Source: Sphingobium sp. AP50 (GTDB taxonomy: Bacteria > Pseudomonadota > Alphaproteobacteria > Sphingomonadales > Sphingomonadaceae). From it: DNA of 64,000 bases. Where the stretch lies: assembly GCF_900109095.1 (NCBI RefSeq), contig NZ_FNYZ01000015.1, forward strand, positions 90,584-154,583, in the 5' to 3' direction. The notes under the pieces were generated by a model that saw nothing but the letters and a program-made list of their open reading frames with translations, was not told where the DNA came from and did no database searches. Made by a program: the position numbers and the translations under genes. The number at the start of each line of letters is the position of its first letter. The stretch's first letter is position 1. Shown here in pieces: positions 33,691 through 42,713 of this stretch.

Positions 33691-34758
33691 ATGGCATGTT
33701 CCGCGACCTTCTCGCTGCCCGACCGGGCCCTCTTGGCGCAGCGCTGGCAGGCGCTGGAGGCGCGATCGGATGCCTCCTTCTTTCTGCGCTGGACCTGGGT
33801 TGGATCATGGCTGGACAGCTATCCCGTCCGGCCCGAATTGCTCGCCGTCACGGACGATAAGGGCCAGGATATCGCGCTGGCGCTGGTCGGCCATGCGATG
33901 CAGCCGCGCCTGCTGGGCAGCATCGCGACGCTCAGCCTCAACCAGTCGGGCGATGCGGATGCCGATCGGCCCTATGTGGAATATAATGGCCTGCTGATCG
34001 AGACGGGCAGGGAAGAGGAAGCGATCGCCGCCGCCCTTGCCGCGCTCGCCCGCCGCCGCGACTGGCGCGCCTTGCGGCTCAGCGGCATCGCGCCGCAATC
34101 CCCGTTCACGGGCATAGCCGCCCGCCGCAAGACCCGCGTTGACGTCTCGCCCGTCTATCAGGTCGATCTGGATGCCGTGCGCGCGGCCGATGGCGATTAT
34201 CTCGCGCTGCTCAGCGCCAACACGCGCAGCCAGATTCGCCGCGCGATGAAGGATCATGGTGGCCCGCTGCCCGATATCGCTATCGCCACGCCGGACGATA
34301 TCGCGCCATGGCTGGACGAAATGGCCGCGCTCAACAGCGGCCGTCACGCCGACAATGCCTGGGACAGCGCGACCTTCCGCCATTTCGTCGCGACCATCGC
34401 CGCGCGCGGTCTGCCCGAAGGCATGGTGGAACTTCTGCGCTTCACCGATGCCGGTGGCCCGGTCGGCCTGCTGGTCAATTTCATACAGGGCGGGGTGGCG
34501 ATGAACTATCAGTCCGCCTTCGCGCAGCCGCGCACCGGCAAGGACAAGCCCGGCCTGCTCTGCCATGCCGCCGCCGTCGGCCATTATGCCGCGCGGAGCC
34601 TTGGCCGCTATTCCCTGCTCGCGGGCAAGGATCGTTACAAGCAGAGCCTCTCCACCTGCGAGGAATCACTCGAATGGTGGCTGCTCGAACGCTTCACCCC
34701 GCGCCTTGAAGCCGAAGCGCTGCTGCGCCGGCTGCTCAGGCGCCCAGCTTCCGCATGA
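33691..34758 (+). CDS. CelD/BioF2-type GNAT acetyltransferase (1)
   Basis: 355 residues. A GNAT domain in the C-terminal half is suggested by LSANTRSQIRRAMKDHGGPL, the central sheet GPVGLLVNFIQGGVAMNYQSAF and RYSLLAGKDRYKQSLS. Its last 23 bases overlap the convergent cupin gene. The same domain layout recurs in the gene at 35602. These enzymes are often linked to polysaccharide or lipid acylation; the substrate is unknown. Confidence 0.8.
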   Translation: MACSATFSLPDRALLAQRWQALEARSDASFFLRWTWVGSWLDSYPVRPELLAVTDDKGQDIALALVGHAMQPRLLGSIATLSLNQSGDADADRPYVEYNGLLIETGREEEAIAAALAALARRRDWRALRLSGIAPQSPFTGIAARRKTRVDVSPVYQVDLDAVRAADGDYLALLSANTRSQIRRAMKDHGGPLPDIAIATPDDIAPWLDEMAALNSGRHADNAWDSATFRHFVATIAARGLPEGMVELLRFTDAGGPVGLLVNFIQGGVAMNYQSAFAQPRTGKDKPGLLCHAAAVGHYAARSLGRYSLLAGKDRYKQSLSTCEESLEWWLLERFTPRLEAEALLRRLLRRPASA

Positions 34759-35605
34759 GGCGATAGACCAGGCGGCGCAGCCCCTGTTTCTCCGGCGCTG
34801 CGCTCACCGCGCCGGTCGGCAGGCCGCGCTTGCGCAGCAGGGCGTTGAAACTGTGCAGTTCGCCCTCGGCCACGCTGCGGTCCGACCGCCATGTCACGGA
34901 CAGGCTGACCGACACGGTCGGGCCATTTTCCACGAAATGCGGCGCCTTCACCGGCACATGGATGGCGTCGCCCGGCTCCAGCAGAACCGCCGTGCCGCGT
35001 GCTTGGAACCCATCCTGCCAGATCAGGTTGCGATGCCCGCCGGCATGGAAATCCTCGCTCTTTTGCGCCGGCACCAGTTGCTCGTCGCGGGCAGGGAAGA
35101 CCGTCATCGTCTTGGTGCCCATGATCTGGAGCAGGATATTATGCTCCGGGTCCATGTGGAACGGCGTCACGCTGCCGGGGGAGGACAGGAAGATGAAGGC
35201 TTCCCGCTTCAGCATCGGCCCGGTCGTCTTCGCGACGATCGGCTCCAGTTCCGCCAGCGCCGCGTCGAGCAGCGCGCCATAGGCCGGATCGCGCTCGACA
35301 TTTTTCAGCACAGCCCAGCTGCCATTCGTGTCGATCGTGCGGATCGTCTCGCCCAGCGTCAGCCCGTTGGACGGCGTATCTTCCGGCCGCACGCCCAGCG
35401 GCAGCTTGCCCAGATTATATTCGACCGACGTTTCCGGCATCCGCTCCGCCAGCGTCGCCAGCGCGTCCAGCGTCAGCAGGTCATGGCCGATCAACTGATG
35501 GGTCAGCCGGGTCGACTGGTCGGGATAGGCGGCGGCGAAGGCGGCGCGGGCCGCGTCCGAAAATGTCGCGCCGTTCGCCGGCGCGATGCTGCTCTGCGCG
35601 GTCAT
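34736..35605 (-). CDS. Cupin-8/JmjC-like Fe(II)-dependent hydroxylase
   Basis: 289 residues from ATG 35605, overlapping the upstream GNAT gene as ATGA. The iron facial triad is visible as FHMDPEHN (HxD) and the distal His in GDAIHVPVKAPHFV. Cupin_8 proteins are usually 2-oxoglutarate hydroxylases acting on proteins or small molecules. Tight linkage with two acetyltransferases suggests they modify one product, but that is inference. Confidence 0.8.
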   Translation of the reverse strand: MTAQSSIAPANGATFSDAARAAFAAAYPDQSTRLTHQLIGHDLLTLDALATLAERMPETSVEYNLGKLPLGVRPEDTPSNGLTLGETIRTIDTNGSWAVLKNVERDPAYGALLDAALAELEPIVAKTTGPMLKREAFIFLSSPGSVTPFHMDPEHNILLQIMGTKTMTVFPARDEQLVPAQKSEDFHAGGHRNLIWQDGFQARGTAVLLEPGDAIHVPVKAPHFVENGPTVSVSLSVTWRSDRSVAEGELHSFNALLRKRGLPTGAVSAAPEKQGLRRLVYRLMRKLGA

Positions 35606-36732
35606 CGCTGTCCTTTCAACATTCTGGCTATGGTCTCGGCGCCGTTCGCCATGGCAAAGGCGACGCGGCGCTCCATCCATGCGCGCCCCTTGCCATGCAG
35701 CGCTATACGATATTGTACGATGGTGCGCCGCTCCGCCCACAGGCTGTCGATCATCGGATGATCGGGCGCGGCGCAACTGTCCATCCAGCCGATCGCCGGA
35801 TCATCCTGCACCGCATGCAGATTGGCGATTTCGATCAGCACGCCGGGCGAAAAACGACCCAGCGCTTCGTCAAAGGCGATCTTGAACGAAAAGGCACCGT
35901 CGCCATGGCGGAAATTGACCAGCATGGCGATCGCCCGGTCATCCAGGTCGATGCGCAGCATATGCAGCCGCCCGGCCGCAAAGGCCGACGCGCAGGCGCT
36001 GCGGAAAAAAGCGGCGTCCTCCGGCTTGCAGCCCAGCGCCGTGCCATTCTCTCCCTTCCAGCCCGATGCTTCCAGCGCCAGAAAATCGTCGCACCAGCGG
36101 GCGAGGTCCGCGCCATCGTCCAGCAATCGCGTCTCGACGGCGCCCAGTTCGCCCAGCCGCTTTTGCAGGCGGCGCAATTCCTTGCGCTTCTTCGATCGAA
36201 CCTGCGTTTCCCAATAGGCGTCGGCGGAGAGGTCCGACCGCAGCATCGCCCGTTCATAGCGGTGGATTTCGCGCCAGCCCCGCCGCTGTTCGACGCAGAC
36301 CGCCTCGATCGCGGCGGCATTGGCGCCGGCAGCGTCCAGCCCCTCCAGATGCAGGAATCCCGGTGCCCAGGGCGCAGCGTCGAGTTCCGCCAGAAAGCCG
36401 CGCCAGGCGGCTGCTTCATGGCCCCGGCGCAGCATCGGCGCGCCGAAGAAGCAATGATCGTGCATCCAGTTGGATATGCAGCCGATCGGCAGGCGGCCGT
36501 GGCGCGCGCGTATCGTCACCGGCAAAATGCCGATCAGCATAGCGCCATCCCGTGCTTCGATCAGGCGCACATCCTGTCCGCCGGGCAGATGATCGATCGC
36601 CGCCCCCAGCATGTCGGGCGCGTAAAAACCATTGGCTTCCGCCGTATCCAACGCCAGCGCCGCCCAGTCGGCGCGCTGATCCTCGCCCGCTGTGGGGGCG
36701 TTGGGCCGTGATGGATGGGATGCCATGTCCAT
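35602..36732 (-). CDS. CelD/BioF2-type GNAT acetyltransferase (2)
   Basis: 376 residues; an alternative start two codons downstream is possible. Central QVRSKKRKELRRLQKRLGEL and LVNFRHGDGAFSFKIAFDEAL followed by SPGVLIEIANLHA resemble the CelD/BcsL-type GNAT fold and parallel the gene at 33691. Its 3' end overlaps the cupin gene by 4 bases, so they are translationally coupled. Confidence 0.8.
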   Translation of the reverse strand: MDMASHPSRPNAPTAGEDQRADWAALALDTAEANGFYAPDMLGAAIDHLPGGQDVRLIEARDGAMLIGILPVTIRARHGRLPIGCISNWMHDHCFFGAPMLRRGHEAAAWRGFLAELDAAPWAPGFLHLEGLDAAGANAAAIEAVCVEQRRGWREIHRYERAMLRSDLSADAYWETQVRSKKRKELRRLQKRLGELGAVETRLLDDGADLARWCDDFLALEASGWKGENGTALGCKPEDAAFFRSACASAFAAGRLHMLRIDLDDRAIAMLVNFRHGDGAFSFKIAFDEALGRFSPGVLIEIANLHAVQDDPAIGWMDSCAAPDHPMIDSLWAERRTIVQYRIALHGKGRAWMERRVAFAMANGAETIARMLKGQR

Positions 36733-36886
36733 GACTGTCGCATAGTCGGTAAAGATTAGGGAAAGCCTAAATCGCTATCCCGTCCATATCGCACGCGCGG
36801 CAGGACGGGGCTTTACATTATATGGCGGATTGTTTGAGACGGGGGCGGGCGGCATCCGGCCGCTGGCAGACTAAGGAGAAAATGGC

Positions 36887-37888
36887 ATGACGATCCTGAT
36901 CACCGGCGCAGCCGGGTTCATCGGCATGCATGTTGCCGACCGTCTGCTGGCGCAGGGGCATGCTGTCGTCGGCGTCGACAATATGAATGACTATTATCCG
37001 GTGTCGCTCAAGCGCGACCGGATCGCCCGCTTGCAGGCGGCGCATGGCCGGCTCTTCACCTTCCACGAACTGGATTTTGCCGATCTGGAGGCTGTGCAGG
37101 CGGCATTGGCCGATCAGGTGATCGAATCCATCGTGCATCTGGGGGCACAGGCCGGGGTGCGCTATTCGCTCATCAACCCCCATGCCTATGTCCGCTCCAA
37201 TCTGGCGGGGCATGTCAACATGCTGGAACTGGCGCGGGAACGGCGGGTGCGGCATCTGGTCTATGCCTCTTCCTCCTCCGTCTATGGCGGCAACGACAGC
37301 TTGCCTTTCCGGGTCGAGGATCGCGCCGACCATCCCGTTTCGCTCTACGCCGCGACCAAGCGCGCCGACGAACTGATGAGCGAAACCTATGCCCATCTCT
37401 TCCGTATCCCCATGACGGGGCTGCGGTTTTTTACCGTCTATGGCCCTTGGGGGCGCCCCGACATGGCGATGTGGATCTTCACGTCGAAGATTTTGGCGGG
37501 TCAGCCGATCCCGGTCTTCAACCACGGTCGGATGCAGCGCGACTTCACCTATATCGACGATATCGTGACCGGCATATTGGGCTGTCTTGATCACCCGCCG
37601 GTGGACGACGGCGCGGTAAAGGCCGGGGGCAGCCGCGCGCCGCATCGGCTCTACAATATCGGCAATAACCAGCCCGAAGAACTGATGCACCTGATCGCGG
37701 TGTTGGAAGGCGCGCTGGGCATGAAGGCTAATATCGATTTCCAGCCGATGCAGCCGGGCGACGTGCATGCCACCTATGCCGACATCAGCGCGATCGCGCA
37801 GGACATTGGTTTCGCGCCGACGACCGGAATCGAGTCGGGCGTTCCACGATTCGTGAACTGGTATCGCACCTATCATGAAGGGCGATAA
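36887..37888 (+). CDS. NAD-dependent sugar epimerase (UDP-glucuronate 4-epimerase-like)
   Basis: 333 residues of the extended SDR family. NAD-binding ITGAAGFIGMHVADRL, catalytic Ser/Tyr-x3-Lys (YASSSSVYGGN; YAATK), and the substrate region GLRFFTVYGPWGRPDMAM match bacterial UDP-glucuronate 4-epimerases that supply galacturonate. It lies in an envelope-sugar region, before kdsD-kdsB. UDP-glucose 4-epimerase activity is less likely but not excluded. Confidence 0.9.
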   Translation: MTILITGAAGFIGMHVADRLLAQGHAVVGVDNMNDYYPVSLKRDRIARLQAAHGRLFTFHELDFADLEAVQAALADQVIESIVHLGAQAGVRYSLINPHAYVRSNLAGHVNMLELARERRVRHLVYASSSSVYGGNDSLPFRVEDRADHPVSLYAATKRADELMSETYAHLFRIPMTGLRFFTVYGPWGRPDMAMWIFTSKILAGQPIPVFNHGRMQRDFTYIDDIVTGILGCLDHPPVDDGAVKAGGSRAPHRLYNIGNNQPEELMHLIAVLEGALGMKANIDFQPMQPGDVHATYADISAIAQDIGFAPTTGIESGVPRFVNWYRTYHEGR

Positions 37889-38187
37889 TGCCGTGTTGCA
37901 ATGCACGTTCACAAAGCAGAAAAGTTCCGCAATTCATCGCTCAAAATGATCGACTTGCCTTGATCGTTTCGGTCGGCGGTGGCTTTTTCCTGTTCGAATT
38001 TTCTTTCGCACTTGCAAAATGGATTGCCATAAGTGCCTGAAACAGCGTAAGCCATATACCCATACCGGTTGAAAAACTGGTTAGGGGTCGCGGAATTGAG
38101 GAAAAGACGACACATCGAACACGATGGTTCGTCGCCGTTGTACGCGCCGGGTTATCCGGTGCGGAATACGGGGAAAAGGGCAAACGC
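37889..38187. other. AT-richer intergenic region before kdsD
   Basis: No convincing gene. A 68-codon frame on the minus strand lacks a ribosome site and the usual codon bias. The region is less GC-rich than the genes and probably carries the kdsD promoter, though I cannot assign -35 and -10 boxes. Confidence 0.4.
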
Positions 38188-39198
38188 GTGTCGACACCAG
38201 CTTCGAAAATTGTTCCTTTCGGCTCAGGAGGGCGCATCGTAGAGAGCGCCTGCCGCAGCCTGTCGATCGCAGCCTTCGGGCTGAATGCGCTGGAAGCGAA
38301 GTTTTCCGAGCGCGATTTTGCCGCCACCTTCCTGCGCGTCATCGGCATCATCATGAAGGTGCGTGGCCGCGTCATCGTTACCGGCATCGGCAAGAGCGGC
38401 ATCGTCGCCCGCAAGATGACGGCCACGCTGACCTCAACCGGCACGCCCGCCATCTTCCTGCACCCGGCCGACGCCGGTCATGGCGATCTGGGCATGATCA
38501 CGCCCGACGATGTCGTGCTGATGCTGTCTCATTCCGGCGAGTCGACCGAACTTGGCCCGATCATCCATTATTGCAAGCGCTTCGCCATCCCGCTGGTCGC
38601 GATTACGGCCCAGATGCACAGTACCGTCGCCGCTGCCGCCGACATCTGCGTGCAGATGCCCGAAGTGGAGGAGGCCTGCCCCAATTCGCTGGCGCCCACC
38701 ACATCGACCACGGTGCAGATGGCGTTCGGCGATGCGCTGGCCATTTCGCTGATGGAAATGCGCGGCTTTTCTGCCGACGATTTCCACAAATTCCATCCCA
38801 ATGGCAAATTGGGCGCGCAACTGGTCAAGGTGCGCGAACTGATGGCGACCAATCAGGACGTGCCGATGGTGCGCGAAGATGCCTCGCTGCTCGACGCCAC
38901 CATCGAAATGACCCGCGCGCGCCTTGGCGGCACCGCGATCGTCGATCGCAATGGCCGCCTGATCGGTGCCTTCACCGATGGTGATCTGCGCCGCACCGTC
39001 ACCGGCAAACAGAATCTGACCGATGCGGTCGGCCGTTTCATGACCCAGACGCCGCTGGCCGTCGCGCCGGACGAACTGGCGTCCGAAGCGCTGCATCTGA
39101 TGCATGAACGCAATATCATGCTGCTGTTCGTGTGCGAAAATGCCCGTCTGGTCGGTGCCGTCCACATGCATGACCTGCTGCATGCCGGGGTCGCCTGA
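38188..39198 (+). CDS. kdsD: Arabinose-5-phosphate isomerase (KdsD/KpsF family)
   Basis: 336 residues, GTG start at 38188. N-terminal SIS domain with GIGKSGIVARKM and HSGES, then two CBS domains (QDVPMVREDASLLDATIEMT; GRFMTQTPLAVAPDELASEAL). It isomerises ribulose-5-phosphate to arabinose-5-phosphate, the first step to Kdo. Its stop overlaps the inferred kdsB start by four bases. Confidence 0.94.
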   Translation: MSTPASKIVPFGSGGRIVESACRSLSIAAFGLNALEAKFSERDFAATFLRVIGIIMKVRGRVIVTGIGKSGIVARKMTATLTSTGTPAIFLHPADAGHGDLGMITPDDVVLMLSHSGESTELGPIIHYCKRFAIPLVAITAQMHSTVAAAADICVQMPEVEEACPNSLAPTTSTTVQMAFGDALAISLMEMRGFSADDFHKFHPNGKLGAQLVKVRELMATNQDVPMVREDASLLDATIEMTRARLGGTAIVDRNGRLIGAFTDGDLRRTVTGKQNLTDAVGRFMTQTPLAVAPDELASEALHLMHERNIMLLFVCENARLVGAVHMHDLLHAGVA

Positions 39199-40004
39199 GC
39201 CTTCTCGTCGTCATTCCTGCGCGTGCCGGTTCTACCCGTCTGCCACGCAAGCCGTTGCGCCCGATCGCCGGGCGCACCCTGCTTCATCGCACCATCGCCA
39301 TGGCCCGCGCCGCGATCGGCCCGCGCGAAGGCGTTTCGCTGGTCGTCGCCACCGATGACCAGCCGATCGCCGATCACGCCTACGCGGTGGGCTGTGACGC
39401 GGTCCTGACCGACAGCGCCATCGCCACCGGCTCCGGTCGTGCGCTGGCCGCAGCCCTGGCCCAGCCCGTCACCCCCGATTTCGTCGTCAATCTTCAGGGC
39501 GACTCGCCCTTCCAGCCCGAAGGTGCGCTCGGCGCCGTTATTGCTGCGTTGCAGCATGGTGCGCAGGTCGCGACGCCGGTCATCGCGCTTGACTGGTCCG
39601 CGCTCGATGCCCTGCGCGACCATAAGAGCCGATCGCCCTTCAGCGGCACGACCTGCGCCCGCGGGCCCGACGGACAGGCGCTGTGGTTCTCCAAAAATAT
39701 CATCCCCGCCATTCGCAATGAAGATAGGCTTCGCGCGGAACAGCCCCGCTCGCCGGTCTGGCGCCATGTCGGCCTCTATGGCTATGCGATCGACGCGCTG
39801 CGCCGGTTCGAGGCCTGCCCGCCCACCGCGCTGGAAAATCTGGAGGGGCTGGAGCAACTGCGCCTGCTCGAACTGGGCATCCCGGTCATGACCGTCGCGG
39901 TCGATCCGCCCCTGTTCGACAGCAGCGGCATCGACACCGAAGCGGACATCCACCGGGTCGAGGCGCTGATCGCCGAACATGGCGATCCCACGCCGCCGCT
40001 CTGA
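39195..40004 (+). CDS. kdsB: 3-deoxy-manno-octulosonate cytidylyltransferase (CTG start inferred)
   Basis: The conserved N-terminus LLVVIPARAGSTRLPRKPLR is encoded upstream of any ATG, GTG or TTG in frame; the next usable start is a TTG at 39255, which would remove the CTP-binding loop. The only sensible start is CTG 39195 in a CTGA overlap with the kdsD stop. The 269-residue product then matches the family, with NLQGDSPF and YGYAID. It activates Kdo as CMP-Kdo for lipid A core assembly. Sequence error is an alternative. Confidence 0.85.
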   Translation: MSLLVVIPARAGSTRLPRKPLRPIAGRTLLHRTIAMARAAIGPREGVSLVVATDDQPIADHAYAVGCDAVLTDSAIATGSGRALAAALAQPVTPDFVVNLQGDSPFQPEGALGAVIAALQHGAQVATPVIALDWSALDALRDHKSRSPFSGTTCARGPDGQALWFSKNIIPAIRNEDRLRAEQPRSPVWRHVGLYGYAIDALRRFEACPPTALENLEGLEQLRLLELGIPVMTVAVDPPLFDSSGIDTEADIHRVEALIAEHGDPTPPL

Positions 40005-40594
40005 TGCGCCGTCTCTTCATCATCCGCCACGGCAATACCTTCGCCAGCAGGGCACAGGCCTGCCGCGTCGGCGCCCGCACCGACATTCCCCTGGTCGACA
40101 GCGGCCGGGAACAGGCGGACCGGCTCGGCCAATGGTTCGCGGCCCAGGCGCTGCCCGTCCGCCATATCCTGTGCAGCCCGCTGCTACGCGCGCGCGAAAC
40201 CGCCAGCCGAATCGGTGCTGCCATCGATCATGAAGTGGACGGCCAGCGCGACTGGCTGGGCGAGATCGACCATGGTCCGGACGAAGGCCGTCCAGAATCG
40301 GAAGTATTGGCCCGCATCGGCGCACGGGCGCTGCTGGACTGGGACACCCGCGCCATCGCGCCGGATGGCTGGATCGTCGACGCCGACGCCCGCATCGCCG
40401 CCTGGCGGGCCTGTTTCGCTGAGGAAGGGGAGGGCGTCGACCTGCTCGTCACCAGCAATGGCGCGGCCCGTTTCGCCTTGCTGGCGGCGGACCTGCCGCT
40501 CGGTACGCTCAAGCTGCGCACCGGGGCTTTTGGCGAACTGGCGGTGGACGCTCGCGGGCAGGTGACGCTGTTGCGCTGGGACGAACGTCCCTAG
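40004..40594 (+). CDS. Histidine phosphatase family protein
   Basis: 196 residues. RHGNTF carries the catalytic histidine; SPLLRARETASRIGAAI is the second conserved block. ATG 40004 overlaps the kdsB stop (TGATG), so it is part of the kdsD-kdsB operon. It may dephosphorylate a sugar phosphate, but the family is broad (phosphoglycerate mutase-like). Confidence 0.87.
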   Translation: MRRLFIIRHGNTFASRAQACRVGARTDIPLVDSGREQADRLGQWFAAQALPVRHILCSPLLRARETASRIGAAIDHEVDGQRDWLGEIDHGPDEGRPESEVLARIGARALLDWDTRAIAPDGWIVDADARIAAWRACFAEEGEGVDLLVTSNGAARFALLAADLPLGTLKLRTGAFGELAVDARGQVTLLRWDERP

Positions 40595-40604
40595 ACCTGC
40601 CGGA

Positions 40605-41168
40605 TCAATTCTTCCGCTGCGGCACCGTGAAAGTGCCCGACACGCGCCCGCTGGGGCTGGTCGCCGCGCCCGGCACGCTGCCGCCGGCCGAACGGCCGTC
40701 GACGGTGGACCGGCCGCTGTTCAGGTCCATCACCAGCCGTCCGCCGGTAAGGCGATTGCTGCCCTGGGTCAGCGCGACATTGCCCAGCATCGTGATCAGC
40801 TTGGCATTGAGGTCATAGATCGCGACATTGCCACGCGCGGTCTGGTCCGCCTTGGTCACCACGACATTGCCCGATGCATCGATCCGGTCGATCTGGATGC
40901 CATCGGTGCCGGTGCCGCCGCCGGGCTGATTCTTGTAGGCCACGGTCATCCGCGCGGCGTTCAGCGTCATGCCGGCCTGCGTCACCACGACATTGCCCGA
41001 CACCAGCACGCGATCGGCGCGATCCTGCACCTCGATCCGGTCGGCGGTGAAGTTCACCGGGGCGTTGCTGTCATGATTCTTCATCACCTGCGCGCCGGCC
41101 CCGGCGATCATCACGCCAGCGGTGCCCAGGAAAGCGACGGAAGACAGGATCAGGGTGCGTTTCATCAC
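40605..41168 (-). CDS. lptA: LPS transport periplasmic protein LptA
   Basis: 187 residues: Sec signal, then the OstA/LptA domain (APVNFTADRIEVQDRADRVLVSGNVVVTQAGMTLNA) with repeated beta-strand units. LptA bridges LPS from inner to outer membrane. Its start overlaps the lptC stop by 4 bases. It is convergent with the kdsB-phosphatase operon. Confidence 0.93.
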   Translation of the reverse strand: MMKRTLILSSVAFLGTAGVMIAGAGAQVMKNHDSNAPVNFTADRIEVQDRADRVLVSGNVVVTQAGMTLNAARMTVAYKNQPGGGTGTDGIQIDRIDASGNVVVTKADQTARGNVAIYDLNAKLITMLGNVALTQGSNRLTGGRLVMDLNSGRSTVDGRSAGGSVPGAATSPSGRVSGTFTVPQRKN

Positions 41169-41812
41169 TTCTGCCCTTTGAGGCCATTTTGCTCGATGCG
41201 CAAGCTCGCCCGGCCATTCAGCGTTACAGTACGCGCCGCCATGTCCGCTTCCAGATGGTCGCCGCTGAACGTGCCGATCGGAATGCGCCCGTCCACACGG
41301 CCCGCGCTCTTCATGCGTCGGCTCTTCAGGTCCACGCCCACGTCCCGCGTCGTCAGGCGATAGCCGCCGGCCGCTTCGAACTGCACTGGTCCCTCGATCC
41401 CGACTCGCTCGGTGTTCATGTCATATCGCCCCTTTTGCGCGGTCAGCACCGCCGGACCATCGGTCAGCAGGATTCGGGCGGACATGCTGTTCAGGTCGAC
41501 GATCGGTTCGCGGGAGCTTTTCTGCACGGCGGAGCCCGCCCGCAGGGAAAAGGGCTGGCCCTTGCTATCCTCGCCGCGATACAGCGCCTCGGTCACGCGC
41601 ATCCGTTCCTTCGCCACCTCAACCTTGTTCTTGTCGAGCAGGAAGCTGACCTTGTCGCCGCCGGTAAAGGGCGCCATCGCCAGCAAAGCCGCCAGCACGC
41701 CCACCGCCACCGGCAGCCAGTTCTTCAGCAGCGCCACCAGCCGGTCATGGCTGCCGCCGGGCCGCGCCCAATGGCGGCGCACATTGCGTTGCTGTTCGGC
41801 CTGGACGGACAC
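41165..41812 (-). CDS. lptC: LPS export protein LptC
   Basis: 215 residues: one N-terminal transmembrane helix (about 30-48) and a periplasmic LptC/OstA-like domain (LTAQKGRYDMNTERVGIEGPV; GTFSGDHLEADMAARTVTLNG). It passes LPS from the LptBFG complex to LptA. Operon rnd-lptC-lptA. Confidence 0.92.
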   Translation of the reverse strand: MSVQAEQQRNVRRHWARPGGSHDRLVALLKNWLPVAVGVLAALLAMAPFTGGDKVSFLLDKNKVEVAKERMRVTEALYRGEDSKGQPFSLRAGSAVQKSSREPIVDLNSMSARILLTDGPAVLTAQKGRYDMNTERVGIEGPVQFEAAGGYRLTTRDVGVDLKSRRMKSAGRVDGRIPIGTFSGDHLEADMAARTVTLNGRASLRIEQNGLKGQK

Positions 41813-41828
41813 GGAAGCCGTATCTCCC

Positions 41829-42446
41829 TTACATATGCGCGAAAATGTCGATTTCCGGCCAGCCTGCCAGGTCCAGCTCGGCCCGGTGCGGCAGGAAATC
41901 GAAACAGGCCTGGGCCAGTTCCATCCGCCCTTCGCGGATCAATCGCTTGTCCAGCTCGGCCTTGAGCGCATGGAGATAGCGCACGTCCGACGCGGCATAA
42001 TCCTTTTGCGCGTCGGACAGGACCGGGCCACCCCAGTCGCTCGACTGCTGCTGCTTGCTGATGTCCTGGCCCAGCAATTCGCGCACCAGTTCTTTGAGGC
42101 CATGGCGGTCGGTATAGGTGCGGATGAGGCGCGAGGCGATCTTGGTGCAATAGACGGGAGCTGCGACCACACCCATATAATGTTTGATCGCGGCGATATC
42201 GAACCGCCCGAAATGATAGAGTTTCAGCCGTTCCGGGTCCGCCAGCACGGCGCGCAGGTTCGGCGCGGCATAGTCGCTGCCCGGATTGAAGCGCACCAGA
42301 TGCTCGTCGCCCTTGCCATCGCTGATCTGCACGACGCACAGCCGGTCGCGCGGGGTGATCAGGCCCATGGTTTCGGTGTCGATGGCGATGGGGCCGGGGG
42401 CGAGCACGCCTGCGGGCAGATCTTCTTCGTGGAAATGAACGGTCAT
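41829..42446 (-). CDS. rnd: Ribonuclease D-like 3'-5' exonuclease
   Basis: 205 residues from ATG 42446 (MTVHFHEEDLPAGVL). DEDD exonuclease motifs: IAIDTETMGL (Exo I), LYHFGRFDIAAIKHYMG (Exo II) and KDYAASDVRYLHAL (Exo III). It lacks the HRDC domains of full RNase D, as is common in alphaproteobacteria. The lptC gene starts 16 bases after its stop. Confidence 0.9.
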   Translation of the reverse strand: MTVHFHEEDLPAGVLAPGPIAIDTETMGLITPRDRLCVVQISDGKGDEHLVRFNPGSDYAAPNLRAVLADPERLKLYHFGRFDIAAIKHYMGVVAAPVYCTKIASRLIRTYTDRHGLKELVRELLGQDISKQQQSSDWGGPVLSDAQKDYAASDVRYLHALKAELDKRLIREGRMELAQACFDFLPHRAELDLAGWPEIDIFAHM

Positions 42447-42713
42447 GGCATCTCCCTTATGGCGAAACCTGCCGCGCTGCAATGAAGGCTTTGCATCGCA
42501 GGAGTGGCGAAATGCTGGTGGAGAGGGCGGCCTGACGGGTTATTTCGCCTGAAAGGAACGGAACATGATCGCATCAGTGAAAATCATTCGCGCTGCCCTG
42601 AAAAGTTGATATAGTGATTCCCAAACCCGCCTTTGCGGTGGATTCTGCATGTCATTCGCCCGACATGTTTGTCCGAATTGTCTTTGGGGCGAAGCGAAAG
42701 TGACTAACAGGGC

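Noticed and set aside
37909..38115. 68-codon frame on the minus strand in the gap before kdsD
   Set aside because: No ribosome site, weak codon bias and no recognisable similarity; the gap more likely holds a promoter.
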